Shown here in pieces: positions 11,657 through 23,720 of a stretch of DNA of 64,000 bases (its first letter is position 1; each line of letters begins with the position of its first letter). The notes below the pieces were generated by a model, which was not told the DNA's origin, searched no databases, and saw nothing but the letters and a program-made list of their open reading frames with translations. The stretch spans positions 2,311,001 through 2,375,000 of the forward strand of contig CALZFC010000252.1 of assembly GCA_945643635.1 (NCBI GenBank). Direction: 5' to 3'. The DNA is from Allodiplogaster sudhausi. Taxonomy: Eukaryota > Nematoda > Chromadorea > Rhabditida > Diplogasteridae. The position numbers and the translations under genes were made by a program.

Positions 11657-12118
11657 AAGAAAGAGAGGGAGAGAGTGCCTTCTAAGGTGTCCACTTTCAA
11701 TATTTGTCTATCTTATGTATAGGGCTGCCGAACAATATTACTATGGATAATAACACGTAATAAATTTTGCAAGAATGGTGATTGGTCTCTCTTGTTAGAG
11801 GCGTAAGAGATTGAAATGAGAGCTAAATAGAATAGCTGACTCTTGCTGGGAGCGGGGGCAGCTGCCTTGTCGGGGAGGAGAGTTTCGGGCAAAGGAGCCT
11901 GAGGCTGCTTGTTCCTGTCTTCGCCGTCCTCCTTGAAGATCTCGTTGTTGATCTGCAGCTGATCGAGCAGCTTCGCCAGCTCCTCTTGCCTGCTTAGCCG
12001 GTCCGCCATCTCTCGCTCCTCCGCCTCGCGAGCTTCTTCTTCTTCTGCTGCCGCATTCTGAGAAGTTAGAAGTTAGGATTGTCAAGGAAAATCATTGTGA
12101 AATCCTTGATGTATATAC

Positions 12119-12149
<31 letters not shown>

Positions 12150-12322
12150 CATATGTATGTATGTACATATAGTCATCTCCTCGTGCAAACATAAATATTA
12201 AGATTTCTACTTTTCTATTAAAATGTCAATAGAAAATGAATTTTCCATCCTTCTAACAAAATGGTGGAATATGGAAGGAAGGAAATAAAGAAGAAGTGAA
12301 TGTGTAGAGAGGAGGAGGGGGG

Positions 12323-12373
<51 letters not shown>

Positions 12374-13591
12374 GTGGAGAGACGGGGAGGCGGCAAGGAT
12401 AAGAGAAAGAGATATCGAGGGACAGGGAGGGACAAGGGAGAAAGAGAGTGGAAAGAAAGGGAGAGACAAGAGATAAAGAGAGTGGAGAGAGAGGGAGAGG
12501 CAAGAGAGAAAGAGAGTGGAGAGAGGGGGAGACAAGAGAGGAAGAGAGTGGAGAGAGAGAGGGAGGGAGAAGGGGAGCGAGATATTCAGAAGCGTTCGCT
12601 AACCATTCCCCCTTTCACATCCGGGTGCCATTCTCCGCCTTTGGGATTCATGCGTGAATTTTAGCAAAGCGGACGCAGAATTTAGAATGTGTAGCTTCCG
12701 TTTTTTGTACGACACAACGAGCAAGAATGTGCTTGTAGCTTGCTCAGTACAAACTCATCATTCTACATAGAATTTATATCGGAAATTGAGAGAAACGTGA
12801 AAGTTAGGAATGAGGAAGATGTGGAAGAAGGAAGTTGAGAGAAAGAACAGTGAGGTGCAAAGAGAGAAAGAGAGACGAAGAAGGAGAGAATGAGGGAGAG
12901 AGAAAGAGAGACGAAGAAGGAGAGAGTGAGAGAGAGAGAAAGAGAGACGAAGAAGGAGAGAGTGAGGGAGAGAGAAAGAGAGACGAAGAAGGAGAGAGTG
13001 AGGGAGAGAGAAAGAGAGACGAAGAAGGAGAGAGTGAGGGAGAGAGAAAGAGAGACGAAGAAGGAGAGAATGAGGGAGAGAGAAAGAGAGACGAAGAAGG
13101 AGAGAGTGAGGGAGAGAGAAAGAGAGACGAAGAAGGAGAGAGTGAGGGAGAGAGAAAGAGAGACGTAGAAGGAGAGAGTGAGGGAGAGAGAAAGAGAGAG
13201 ACGAAGAAGGATAGAGTGAGGGAGAGAGAAAGAGAGACGAAGAAGGAGAGAGTGATTGAGAGAGAAAGAGAAAGATAGAAAATGAGGGACTGAGATATGT
13301 ACATACATATACATACATACATGTATGTACATAGAGCACACGAGAAAAGTAACGAAGAAGTACGCTGAGAGTGAGGTAAAGACAGCAAGAAAAAGAGAAG
13401 GGAAACAAGAGTAAGAATTTATTGGCTGCCGCGGCATCTCACTCAACTCGAATTATCCATGGTTTTCGGATGCGCGTACGTCACGAGGCAGTCTCCTCTT
13501 CGACGCCGTCTCTACTCCCCTCCCAAGCATTCTCTTTCTCTCTATATATCTCTCTTTCTCTCTTTCTCTCTTTTTATCTTTCTATCCCTCT

Positions 13592-13642
<51 letters not shown>

Positions 13643-14337
13643 CTTTTCCTTTCTCAGACATACTGAATGTCTACTTTCACTAACTCGTTCATCGCGATTT
13701 CCAAGCAGTGAGAGATGGCAATTCCTTTGTTCACAATCTCAGCCTCGGCCAGAGGCGAATGCGATTAAAGAAAGAGTCAAGAAGGGAAGAGAAGGGAGCA
13801 GCTAAGTTGCGATGAAGAGGAGGGATCCTCGAGGGACGACTTCCACTGGGATGAGACATCTCTCTCTTTTCTTTCCTCTCTGTACCTTATCTCTCCATCT
13901 CTCTCTCTCTCTTCTCTCTCGTTCTTTCGTGTTCTTTCTCTAAAGGCCTCATTCTCTTCATCCTTCTTCTTCTTTGAGTGAGATAGTGAGTGACAGGCAA
14001 TATGAGGTTGAAAGGGAAGAGAAACGAATGAATGCCTTTCATGAAACGCGAGCTATGCACATACATATGTACATATGTACATACATATGTATTTACATAT
14101 CTTCACTTCTCACGACGTTCGTTTCCTTCAAATGTTCTCCATTTCCCCCTTCTCTCTCTCACACGCTCGCCATCTGTCTTCCATGTTATCTCTTCCAGGA
14201 GTGCGTGTAAATTGCGGCGAGCAAGGGAAGAGAGCCGTCCACTTATCCGACGGCGTTCCCATGGAGATGCTCGGAGGCAAAGCTCGTTTCAGAATGTCTC
14301 CGGACTCGTCTTCCGAGAGTAGAGAGCATCTCATTTA

Positions 14338-14374
<37 letters not shown>

Positions 14375-15299
14375 CTCTCGCTCTCTCTTGCTCTCCTTCA
14401 CTCCTTTTCTCTTTCACTCTCTCTCTCTCTCTCTCTCTCCTTCTCCCTTTCTCTCTGGCACTCGCTATCGCTCACACTCTCAGTCGTTCTCTCTCTCTTC
14501 CTTTCTCTATCGCACTGGCTATCGCCAGCTCTCTCGCACTCTCACTCGCTCGATCTCTCACTCCCTCTCACTTTCTCTCTTCTACTCGGAATCTTGCATT
14601 TCTCATCTAACAGTAAAAGAATATCACATGCGGCAGACTAATTGTAAAGAATAGAGCAACGATCACAGGGCTAAGAAAAAAATATTCGCATTAAAAACGA
14701 CAGCCTTCGAGGTTCAGAAAAGCTGAGGCCATGAGAATGCGCAGAAAATGTGAGAGAGAGAGAGAGAGAGAGATTATCGTGCCAGCAAAGAGAGGCATCT
14801 TCTGGAAGGGACAATTCATTCAGGATAGGATGAATAGAGATAATAAAGATATCACCGCAAAGAGACAGTGAGAATGCCAGAGCGAACAAAAAAAAGAGAG
14901 GTCACCTCGAGTTGTTGCTGTTCCTGGAGCATACGCTGAAGGGCGGCCGCCTCTCTATCAAATCTCTCCACATCTCCGTTAGCCTCCGGATACTGTGATT
15001 CGCTATTCTGCACGGACGATACAGCAATGCGGCCACCGCCTTCTGTAGAGAGAGAGAGAAACAGAGAGAGAGAGAGAAAAAGAGAGAGAGAGAGAGGGGG
15101 GGAGAGAGATGGAGAGAGAAATATAAGAGGGGGAGAGTAGGTATGAAAATCAGGAGATCAGAAAGACGGCGAATGCCGAGATTTCTCGAATGAACAAAGA
15201 AAGCAATTTCTGGAAATCTGAAGTGTTACCTGAGAAGACGTTGGCACTGGCAAGGCCGAAGCCTAAAACCAGGCCGGCCAGCAGCGCGGTTCGCCACAT
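9718..15299 (-). CDS. NPDC1: Neural proliferation differentiation and control protein 1 homologue
   Basis: Single-pass type I membrane protein. The first exon (15299-15234) encodes a signal peptide, MWRTALLAGLVLGFGLASA. The next two (about 15043-14907 and 12060-11827) encode a long charged coiled coil, here split by a 2.8-kb intron full of repeats. Later exons lead to a transmembrane segment, VGTVMIVGLVGGATGGFLYW (exon 10919-10856). The cytoplasmic tail carries LHHYQNAKQK (10201-10032) and the hallmark NPDC1 sequence VYECPGLAPTGDLEV (9863-9718). The tail motif is the family signature; vertebrate NPDC1 and C. elegans CAB-1 share it. Junctions among the exons at 11550-11000 are uncertain. The frame closes most simply if one intron begins with GC after residues KMQQ. 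Function in animals is linked to neurons and secretory vesicles; that is family knowledge, not shown here. Confidence 0.85.
9888..9991. repeat. (CT)n microsatellite in an NPDC1 intron
   Basis: About 100 bp of CT dinucleotides with occasional TTT interruptions directly follows an exon boundary. It is the GA strand in the direction of NPDC1 transcription. Confidence 0.9.
11226..11400. repeat. Pyrimidine minisatellite in an NPDC1 intron
   Basis: About five imperfect copies of a roughly 30-bp unit of the form CTCTTCCTCTTCTCTCTTCCCTCC. It lies in the intron between two NPDC1 exons and gives an artefactual Ser/Leu/Phe-rich frame. Confidence 0.8.
12114..12372. repeat. (ATGT)n and (GA)n microsatellites in an NPDC1 intron
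   Basis: A (TATG)n tract at 12114-12170 is followed by AT-rich DNA and then by a pure (GA)n run of about 25 units at 12322-12370. Similar ACAT/ATGT tracts recur at about 13295-13330 and 14058-14098 in the same intron. Confidence 0.9.
12870..13275. repeat. 36-bp purine minisatellite, about 11 copies
   Basis: Tandem unit GAGAGAAAGAGAGACGAAGA plus AGGAGAGAGTGAGGGA, 36 bp, repeated about eleven times with few substitutions, inside the large NPDC1 intron. Because 36 is a multiple of three it stays open in several frames (RERERETKKERV repeats on the plus strand). I do not regard these as coding. Confidence 0.9.
13276..14906. other. Rest of the large NPDC1 intron
   Basis: Contains (CT)n blocks near 13590-13650 and 14340-14460 and ACAT/ATGT palindromic tracts. 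A plus-strand stretch near 14205-14320 lacks simple repeats and could encode VNCGEQGKRAVHLSDGV, but it has no convincing partner exon. No supported gene within. Confidence 0.4.
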
Positions 15300-15340
15300 C
15301 CCATATGAAGGGGGCAGTTGAGGGCGTCGAGGGGAGAGGA

Positions 15341-15389
<49 letters not shown>

Positions 15390-15552
15390 GAGAAGGCGGC
15401 ACTCTCTGACGACGGCGAGAGACTGAGGCTGGCAGCGGCCTCTCGTTCTCTCCTCCTCTTGGATCGATTGCCGCCCGCGTTGCCAGAGAAGAGAATGACG
15501 TCGTCTGTAGTCGACGAGAAGAAGCACCAAGTAACACTCCACCAAATGTGGA

Positions 15553-15603
<51 letters not shown>

Positions 15604-16775
15604 CTCTCTTTCTCTGTCTCTATTTTCTCTCACTCTTACATGCTTCTCCCAGTAATTGCTGTCACAATCTTCTCTCCCATTACCAAATCCGCTTAAAGTG
15701 TCGAGAACGGATAGATTCGGCGGTATCCAAATGCGAATGAATAGCAGAGCCGAAAACACCCGTTACTTCCGCTGCAAGTGAGAGCGAATCTGTGATGAAG
15801 GGATCAGCTGGGTATTCACGCCATCAACTGCAGGGATGAAGAAGCGATTCTCTCCAGGAAACATCCTCCAATTGAATGGATCACGCCTCTCCTTTTCATA
15901 AACCATGTAGTCCAGCCTCACTTCCCTGCTCCCAGCACTTCTTCCCTCTCATTAATCGAGCCCTCTTTGTTGTGTGGTGCAAAAAGCGGCTGGCATGTAC
16001 TCCTGCATTCTCCCTCCTTTTTGTTCATTTTGAAACGACTCGCTGCACCCGCCTCTCCCACTAAATGATCCATTCTCCCCGTGTCCATAGATGCTTGCTT
16101 CTCTTCCCCCGTCTAGCACTCTGTCCTCTCTTCTCTCTCGTCTCTGGTGGGAGCTTCAAAGGAGACCTCCCTTCCCCCTGAATGACCCCGTTCCCTGTCC
16201 CTCTGCCCTCTCTCGTCTCTGGTGGGAACTTCAATGGAGACCCCCTTCTCTCCTTATCAGACATTCTCACAATTCCAATGCTATCATTTCTTCCTCTCCT
16301 TTCCACTCAACAACTGCGACAACTGCATGTGAGAAGCACACTGGAATTTTTTCAGATTATGTCAACTGATTGATGAAAAAAATTATTATTTCAAGCTCAG
16401 AAAGCAAATCGAAATGACTATGCAGCACTTTGAGTTGAGGCGTGATTCAGTGAGCTTTTGCCTACCAGAAGAACACGAGAATATGAACACAGAGAAGGGA
16501 AGAGATCGCAATAACAACGGGGACTGGACACTAAGGTGCTTCAATCTGTACAAGAGCATACTTCATCACAGACTTACGCGGCAGAAACCATCAGCCATCG
16601 TAACTATCAATAATTTACGCCAGGGTATAAGTTACTAAAAATTACAACGGTTAGAATAAAGGAAAAAGGATCGAAGCAGAGACAGAAGAAAGAGAGAGTG
16701 CAAGAGAGATAGAGAGAAAGAGAGAGAGATAGATATAGAGAAGATGGTGGGAGAGACAGAGAAAAAGAAAGAGAT

Positions 16776-16821
<46 letters not shown>

Positions 16822-16845
16822 AGTGAGCGAGAGTGAGTGCGATAT
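15300..16845. other. Intergenic region between NPDC1 and exportin-5
   Basis: Holds (GA)n at 15340-15390, (CT)n at 15553-15615, and GA-rich DNA at 16690-16820. A two-copy repeat of about 80 bp sits at 16125-16250, with CTCTCGTCTCTGGTGGGA repeated. No gene is supportable. The left part should include the NPDC1 promoter. Confidence 0.45.
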
Positions 16846-17018
16846 TCACATGCCGTCATGGGCAAAGAAATCGGCAATAGCTTGGAAGTCCGGCTCGGGC
16901 TTCGGTTTGGCCCTTTTTTCAATGGGCGGAAGAGGCCGAAGCTCGACTGGACGGCGGTGCATTTCACCCATTGTCAACTGAAAGGGAATGAAGGAATCAT
17001 CTACGCGGTAGAGAGAGA

Positions 17019-17072
<54 letters not shown>

Positions 17073-17172
17073 AAGAGAAGAGAAGAGAAGAGAAGAGAAG
17101 AGAAGAGAAGAGAAGAGAAGAGAAGAGAAGAGAAGAGAAGAGAGAGAGAGAGAGAGAAGAGAAGAGAAGAGA

Positions 17173-17219
<47 letters not shown>

Positions 17220-19753
17220 CGGTAAGAAGCATACGGAAATAATGGGTCGAAGCAGCTTCTTCGTCATGTCCCTCCTTGCCTTCTCGGGCACGGTCTCAAG
17301 ACCGGAACGGATAGCAGCCACCTGTGAGTGGAGATCAAATTGGCTTTGAATGCGGAATGCGTATTTCGATATGTTTCGCGACCTTCTTCTCAAAGTGGTC
17401 GATTGATGCTTGCGGGGTGTCGGGTAACTCTTGCAGGATGGCAAGGAGAGCAGCCGAGTGCGGTCTCTGCAGTGACAACTCATCACAACTCCATTTCGAA
17501 AAGAGAGAAAGAATAAACAAGGAGGACGAATAAGGAAGACAACTGTGCAATCAGAGAGATCGAGCGAGGAAGGGCAAGCCAACCAAAACGCATTATTTGA
17601 AAGAAGAAGAAAGAAAGAAAGACAGGAGGGAGAGAGAGGGGGGGGGGGAGGGAGAGGGAAATAGAGAAAGAAGGCACCATGAGAATGTTGAAATGCGAGT
17701 AAAAAATACAGCATGCGAGAATTATTTGGTGTGTTGGCCATTTTATAAAAGGCAATACGATGAAAACTGACGAGAGAGAGATAAGAGTGGAAGATGAGGC
17801 CGAGAAGGGGGCCACTCGCCACTTCATCCGACCCGTACATCTCGATCGACCTCAGGAACGCGCGCAGGGCAAACTCTGCCACTTCCGCCGCGAAGCATGA
17901 CGTCGACAACTTAAGACGCTCCCTTTCACTCACACTATCTCACATCTCTCTCTTTCTCTCTCTGTCTGTCTTTCTTTCTTTCTCTCTCTCTCTCTCATTC
18001 TCTCACCCTTTCTTCTGCCTACCTTGTCGACGATAGCTCTGGCAATGGAGATGCTCTTGAGGGCAGTCTGAGTGTCTCTCCAAGAGAGAGCAGAGAAGAC
18101 AGTGGAAATGAATGCTCTGAGTAAGTCTCCTCCCCATTCGTTGAAAGTCGCTTCGCCCACCGCGGACAATGCAGGAATCAACGAGCCACGCCGGTCATCT
18201 TCAAAGCAACTTCTCTCTCTCTCTATCTCTATGTTTCTCTCTTTCTCTCTAAAAGACTAACCACTTGGTGGTTGATGTGGAGCATCAGGATGGAGGAAGA
18301 CAGTTCTTAGGAAGAGTGCGTATTCACGAGAGAGGACACATGCCATGTGCTCCACGAAGAGTTCTTCATCCGTTGGCTCACCGGACTCTGCAAAAGGAAG
18401 GTTGATTGGTACAGGTTAATGAGGCTACTTCATGTGAATTTAAAAAAAAAAAACATACCGTAATCGACAGAAGAAACTTTCTGCCAGATGTTAATAAGTC
18501 GGGAGTGCATGTGAGTGCAGATGCGAGTGAGGAGACCTTGCACGGAGGAGAGTTGGTCGACCGGACAAGAAGTCAGGAAAGCAGGCCTGCACACATTACT
18601 CCTCTCTTCTTTCACATCTTCTTTCTCCTACAAACCACGCCTTCTTCAGCCAGTATCGAATACGATAATCTGGGACGTTCTCCATGTTCACTGTTGTCAT
18701 TTCAACCAGGAGAGATATATTCGGCACTGCAAACAGCTTCGAAGAGAATTTGGTTGCGCAGATCGAGAGGAGGGATTGCCTGCATTAGTAGTAATGGAAA
18801 GGAGAAAAGGGCGGGAAAAAAAGAAAAAAACTGTGATAGGGCAGGCACACTGTGAAAGTGACGCGACATAAAAGATTTCAGCATGAAAATGCAAAGAACC
18901 AACAGAGCATCGTTGATCTCGGAGAGGAACGAAACGGCCAAGGAAGGCGCACTCCGAATATCGGAAGCCTTCCTTCCGGTCGAAGCCTCCAGACTCTCTC
19001 CCACCGAACCTGAAAAGGAAACAGTGAACAGGAGTATATTTCATGAAATGTGTAAAATGAACAAATTCGAACAATAGATAGCCTGGCGCTCAGTGTAAGG
19101 AATATCAAGAAGAGCTCCGTATGCTGGGTGAACTCGACTCAGAGTCTCGGCTGAGTACAACTCGAAGAGAATTCTAAAGAAAGATTCAAAATTAAGATAT
19201 CTAGGTTGCCCTCTCACTTGGCCAGCCGTGCAAATGTCTCGCATTCTTGGACGAGGACGTCCCCAACAATCGAGTCAGAAGGCACTTTCTGGGCAATTCC
19301 CTCCAAAGCCGACAACACACTACGCATCTAAAAAGCAGGAGATCTTAGTCTTTCAATCAACAACACTCCACTTTTCCAAGAACAGAAAGAGTACTCACAG
19401 TTTTGCGGAGATTAACTCCGCTGTGGGCTGCCTCTTCTTCACCAGAAGAAGGCGGAGCTGAACTAAACCCCGTCGCATTGATGAAAGACTCCACATCCAC
19501 GATGACACTCAAGACAACTTACATTATACAACACAAATTAAAGTAGGGGGTCCCTGTTGGACCTGTTTAGACATCAAATGAAGAAACCTCTTGATTTCGT
19601 AGAAGGCAGTGAGATGTGGTCTCAATGCCATGTCGAGAAGAGTTCTCTGCACTTCCACTGAGGGAGCCAGGTTGGAGAGAGCCGCTAAAACCTGGAAGGA
19701 ATGAGAAGAGAGTTGAGAGAGAGAGAGAGAGAGTTGAGAGAGAGAGAGAGAGA

Positions 19754-19799
<46 letters not shown>

Positions 19800-22148
19800 G
19801 CATTGGCAATCTGTGCTTGTTGCATGACAGAAGCATTGGTGGTAACAGCCTGGCAGGCATCGAATATCCTCTGGCAGTTCGCCCTGGCCGCCTCGGGGTA
19901 GACCGAGATGACTCTGATCAGGAACGACGTGCAGTGACGCTTCACTGGCTTCTCTTCTTCAGGAGACTCCAGCAGCAATCTTGATTACGAGAGATATATG
20001 GAAAGAGCAGAGAGATGAGATAGATGAGAGGAAGAGAAAAGAGTGCTAGGATAGAGAGGGGAAGAGAGTGTCGAAGATTAACAGAGAGTCTTATCATGAA
20101 AGCGTAGAATACAGATGCAGCCGAAACAGCTATTCTGCTACTAACTTCTGAAGGACATCGACGAGTGGATCAAGAAGATGAGGAGAAACGTGGAGAACAG
20201 GCAAAAGAGCAGACACCACTGACAAGGCTTCATTCGCCGATGAAAACGAAGCCCTTAATTTAGATGACCAGTACATTTACTTCATAATAATTCGTTACAA
20301 TTCTTCTTTGATGATAATACTTCCTCTGACATAAAGAAAGAATGAATAGATGACTGACTTGGTGGCAATGCATTCGAGCATACCCAGGAATGCACGTTGC
20401 AGAGCATCCATCTCATGCTGAAAAGGGAAGGGAGAAAGACTGAGTAGTTAGAGAGAGAGTGAGTACTCTCTCTCTCTCACCGTCTGCAAGAGATTCTTCT
20501 CGGCCGCAGTGAGCACGACCGTCTTCACGAAGCGATGCATGGGCTCCCACTCCTTCTCTTCCACTCAAACACAAACCACACTCCTCACATCCATGTCCAT
20601 CAGAGACAATGTTATTATAGTGATTCAGGAATACAAAATAACAGAGAGGGGATGCTGCCTTGTCTGTCAAGTATTTTTCCGGGCAACATTCTCTCGCGTT
20701 CTCTCTTGCCTCCCTCTCTTTTTATCCTCGTCCATAAACCAATAAAATGTTATGCTAACAACTATTAGGATCCGGAATGATGCGTGTGAATATCCATTGT
20801 TGACAGAGAGAGAAGAGTTCATTGAGATGAGTCTCAACAATATCACGAGTCAAGTTGAGCATCCTCGTTCGATACTCTCAAATATCCACATTTCAGCAAG
20901 CAATTCACTTTCACTAATAATTCTCTCATTAATGTTATGAAAACTAACGAGTAAAATCATGACTCCACTCGATATCATCGTCAAAATCCATTCGAGAATA
21001 GTGAGAAGAATCTGTCATCGGAGTCTCGGAGGGAAATCCAGTCTGAATAGGGTTAACGATAAGGATAAAGGAGTAAAAGAAGACATAAGAAACCTTTTGA
21101 AGGAGGCAAGGAATAGAAGGAATTACAGAAGCGATCGCAGCATGGAAGTCACCGTGCGAACAAATGGCCGCGTTCAGGGCAAAACGACAGAGAACGGCTG
21201 CGGATTCACTGCGGAGGGTCTGCAGGAAATCAAGTGGGCATCAATCACCATTATCTTCAATAGACTGTCATAACAATCACAAAAAGGAAACCAACGATAG
21301 CAGGGTGGACGAAAAATTGACGGAGTGCGTCAAGGAAAAGGCGGAAGTTAGCAGGAGGTGAAGATTTCTCATTCCAAGACGAACTAAGATGGAGCCCAAC
21401 AGTAGTGAGAGTCTCGCTGAGGGCTTTCAGGTATTTGTAATGAGACTCGGATGAATGAGCGACGTTGGCAGCCAGGCTGAAGAGAAGAGAGGTCAGCAGG
21501 GAAAAGCAGTTGGAAGGGGCACACGGAAGAGAGGTCAGCAGGGAAAAGAAGTTGGAAGGGGCACACGGAAGAGAGGTCAGCGGGGAAAAGGAGTTGGAAA
21601 GGGGCACACGGACCTCGTTGTCTCAAGGATTGTCTTAATGACATTATCCTTGAAAAAAGAAGAGACAATGGCGACTTCCGAGGCGGAGCTTCTCTTCCTC
21701 CCCGCAAAGGCAGTGAGACAGCGGGCTGCCTCCTCGTACACGTTGTGCTCAGCCACATTCAGGCAACTCACCACCTGAGAATCTTTCATTTAATACAAGT
21801 TATGAGTGGAAAGGAAATCCAACCAGATCGAAGATCCGTTCAACGTGCGGTTCGATGTCAGCCGGAGTGGCCGTGTCAGCGAGGAGAGCAAGGAGGGACA
21901 GGCAATACTTCGACAGCAGTCTGCCTCCAGAGTCCGCGGGGGAAAGGGCTAAGCACTTCAGTAGGAAGGGCAGCACTGTCCGCAAGTTATCGTGGATTCC
22001 ACTATGCATCTCCTTCCTTCTTCGCACGTTCTCTACCCGAGCCAGCACCACCACATCTTCCACACACCGACGGAGAACGGCCAGCACATTCACTGCGCTC
22101 AATGTACCTGAAAAGGGCGGAGAGAGAGAGAGAGGGACACGGGCAAAG

Positions 22149-22185
<37 letters not shown>

Positions 22186-22971
22186 GAGAGAGAGAGTGAA
22201 GTGAGTGAGAGAGAGTGAAGTGAGAGAGAGAGTGAAATGAGAGAGAAGTGAGAGAGAGTGAAGTGAAAGAGAGTGAAGTGAGAGAGGAGAGAGAGAGCAA
22301 GAGCGAGGCAGATAGCAGTACGGTAAGAAAGAGTGAAATGGTTAATGGCAAGAAAGAAAGAGTGAAACGGACTTTCAGCAGCGATGGCGAGGAGTGTGTC
22401 GATGCAGTCGGGCCACTGCTGCGGCCACTCGTGTTCCATCATGGCCAGGATGCATCTGGCAAGGGGCTCTGCCCAGTGGGCAGTGGAGGGCCCTTCCAGG
22501 GGAACTCCCGGAGCACCCCTAAGACGACCAAGCAACTCATCCCGCAGTGACATCCGCTCAGCTACCGACAGCACCTTCCACTTGAACCTCAAAAGATCTT
22601 CTCTACTTTTATCAATCTTTTTGCTTGATTTATGAGTGTTTCGAATAATAATAAAAAGCGTACGCGACTGCGTGATAGATGAGGTTGAAAGCGACGTGGA
22701 TGACTTGCAGATGAGGAGTCGAGAGGAGTTCGAGAGATACGGAGAGGAGCAGAGAGGAGTCGCCTTCCTTCAACTCCTCCAGCATCTACAAATACACTCT
22801 TGCACTGTCTGCAGTCGCCCTCTCTTTCCCTGACTCGCACTCTCCAATTGTGTGCACTCTCTCTCTCTCTCTCTCACTCACCCTCGTGCACTCTGCTCTC
22901 TTCTCATGGCTGGTGAGTGGGTCGGCAACGGCTTCGATGGCTGCCAGTACTTTCATACTCTGTGATGTCAT
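16846..22971 (-). CDS. XPO5: Exportin-5
   Basis: Karyopherin-beta family nuclear export receptor; in animals exportin-5 with RanGTP carries pre-microRNAs and other structured RNAs to the cytoplasm. The gene has roughly 18 exons. Exon 1 (22971-22882) and exon 2 (22785-22664) join in phase to the exon beginning FKWKVLSVAERM and containing EHEWPQQWPDCIDTLL, the equivalent of human REWPQHWPDML. Further matches are SRMDFDDDIEWSHDF (human SRFDFDSDEDFNAFF), HEMDALQRAFLGML, FSALSWRDTQTAL (human FNSLAWKDTLSC) and the C-terminal LPPIEKRAKPKPEPD before a stop at 16846. The run of helical repeats covers the whole gene. Introns are mostly short but several contain GA tracts and small tandem repeats. Exportin-5 is reported missing from C. 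elegans, so its presence helps limit the organism. Confidence 0.88.
17005..17218. repeat. (GA)n and (AGAAG)n repeat in the last XPO5 intron
   Basis: (GA)n, then about 16 units of the pentanucleotide AGAAG/GAGAA, then (GA)n again. The tract is purine-only on the plus strand over about 200 bp. Confidence 0.9.
21483..21610. repeat. Three tandem copies of a 42-bp unit in an XPO5 intron
   Basis: The unit, containing GAGAGGTCAGCAGGGAAAAG and GTTGGAAGGGGCACACGG, occurs three times almost identically; the last copy has one extra A. It lies next to an exportin-5 exon and reads openly in several frames, but the exon evidence places it in an intron. Confidence 0.85.
22120..22320. repeat. GA-rich repeat in an XPO5 intron
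   Basis: (GA)n passing into GAGAGTGAAGTGA-type units, between the exon ending TLLAIAAE and the exon beginning STLSAVNVLAVL. Confidence 0.85.
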
Positions 22972-23074
22972 CTCAGCAGTCTAAGCCTACCAACCAAGCT
23001 CTCGCTTATCTTCCATTTTCATCATGAAATATTCCAGCCGACTCCACAACAGCATTCCTTCTCCTCATGTCCGG

Positions 23075-23485
23075 TCATCTTACAAAGTAATACAGCAAAC
23101 GCTTATTAATATGTTTATTGATATCATGAAGCCAGTCTTTGTATTGGATGTGAGTAGCAGCAGAACTTAGTGGAGAGAGGATGTGAGGAGTGAGCCGAAC
23201 CACCAGGAAAGAGGAAGCATATGGTAGCATCGAGGGATCGAATACAAAGTAGCATTGAATATTTAGCACATAGAAGCGCTCTCGTTTAACCCCACGTAGC
23301 CTACGATTAAAACAATATATATCTATGGCAATGTTAGGGAGACCACAGGGAAGTCTCTCATGCCAATGAGAAGAACCCCGATTAGCCAGTCTGTACATTA
23401 AAACTCGGCGAGCAGACATCGTTCGGTTTGTTTGGGAGGTTAGAAATGCAACGATGCTCGAATGACAAAAACAGAAATGTATCAA
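23075..23485 (-). CDS. Unidentified 136-codon open frame
   Basis: An open frame free of simple repeats lies between exportin-5 and LGN. It includes SARRVLMYRLANRGSSHW and IQYKDWLHDINKHINKRL near its C-terminus. I do not recognise it. It has several cysteines and aromatic residues and no long hydrophobic segment. It could be a short gene, an exon, part of the LGN 3' UTR or a decayed mobile-element fragment. Support is only its length and complexity. Confidence 0.25.
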   Translation of the reverse strand: MIHFCFCHSSIVAFLTSQTNRTMSARRVLMYRLANRGSSHWHERLPCGLPNIAIDIYCFNRRLRGVKRERFYVLNIQCYFVFDPSMLPYASSFLVVRLTPHILSPLSSAATHIQYKDWLHDINKHINKRLLYYFVR

Positions 23486-23720
23486 ATCGACTCAGTTCAG
23501 CGCGTTGATGCTAACAACGGAATAAGGCATCTAGAAAGCGAGAATATCAACATCTGCAAAAGAAGAAAATGTCTATGAAAAATCATATTTAAAGGGTGAT
23601 CAAATGAAAGTGAGAATGTAATAGTTTGACTACTGTAAGAGGCAAAGAGAAAGAGAGAAAAAAAGAAAGAGAGAGAGAGAGAGAGAGAGACAGAGAGTAG
23701 AAAAAGAGCATGAAATGACT
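23486..23720. other. Intergenic, (GA)n tract
   Basis: AT-rich DNA with a GA run at about 23650-23698 lies just downstream of the LGN stop codon and probably belongs to its 3' UTR. Confidence 0.4.

Noticed and set aside
12870..13275. Possible CRISPR-like array
   Set aside because: Units are contiguous tandem repeats with no unique spacers, and the genome is eukaryotic.
12758..13446. Long Ser/Leu-rich and Arg/Glu-rich frames around 13 kb
   Set aside because: They are translations of a 36-bp GA minisatellite inside an NPDC1 intron and are open in several frames on both strands.
17001..17933. 310-codon minus-strand frame
   Set aside because: It strings together true exportin-5 exons, introns and GA-repeat translation. 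Splice sites and family similarity break it up.
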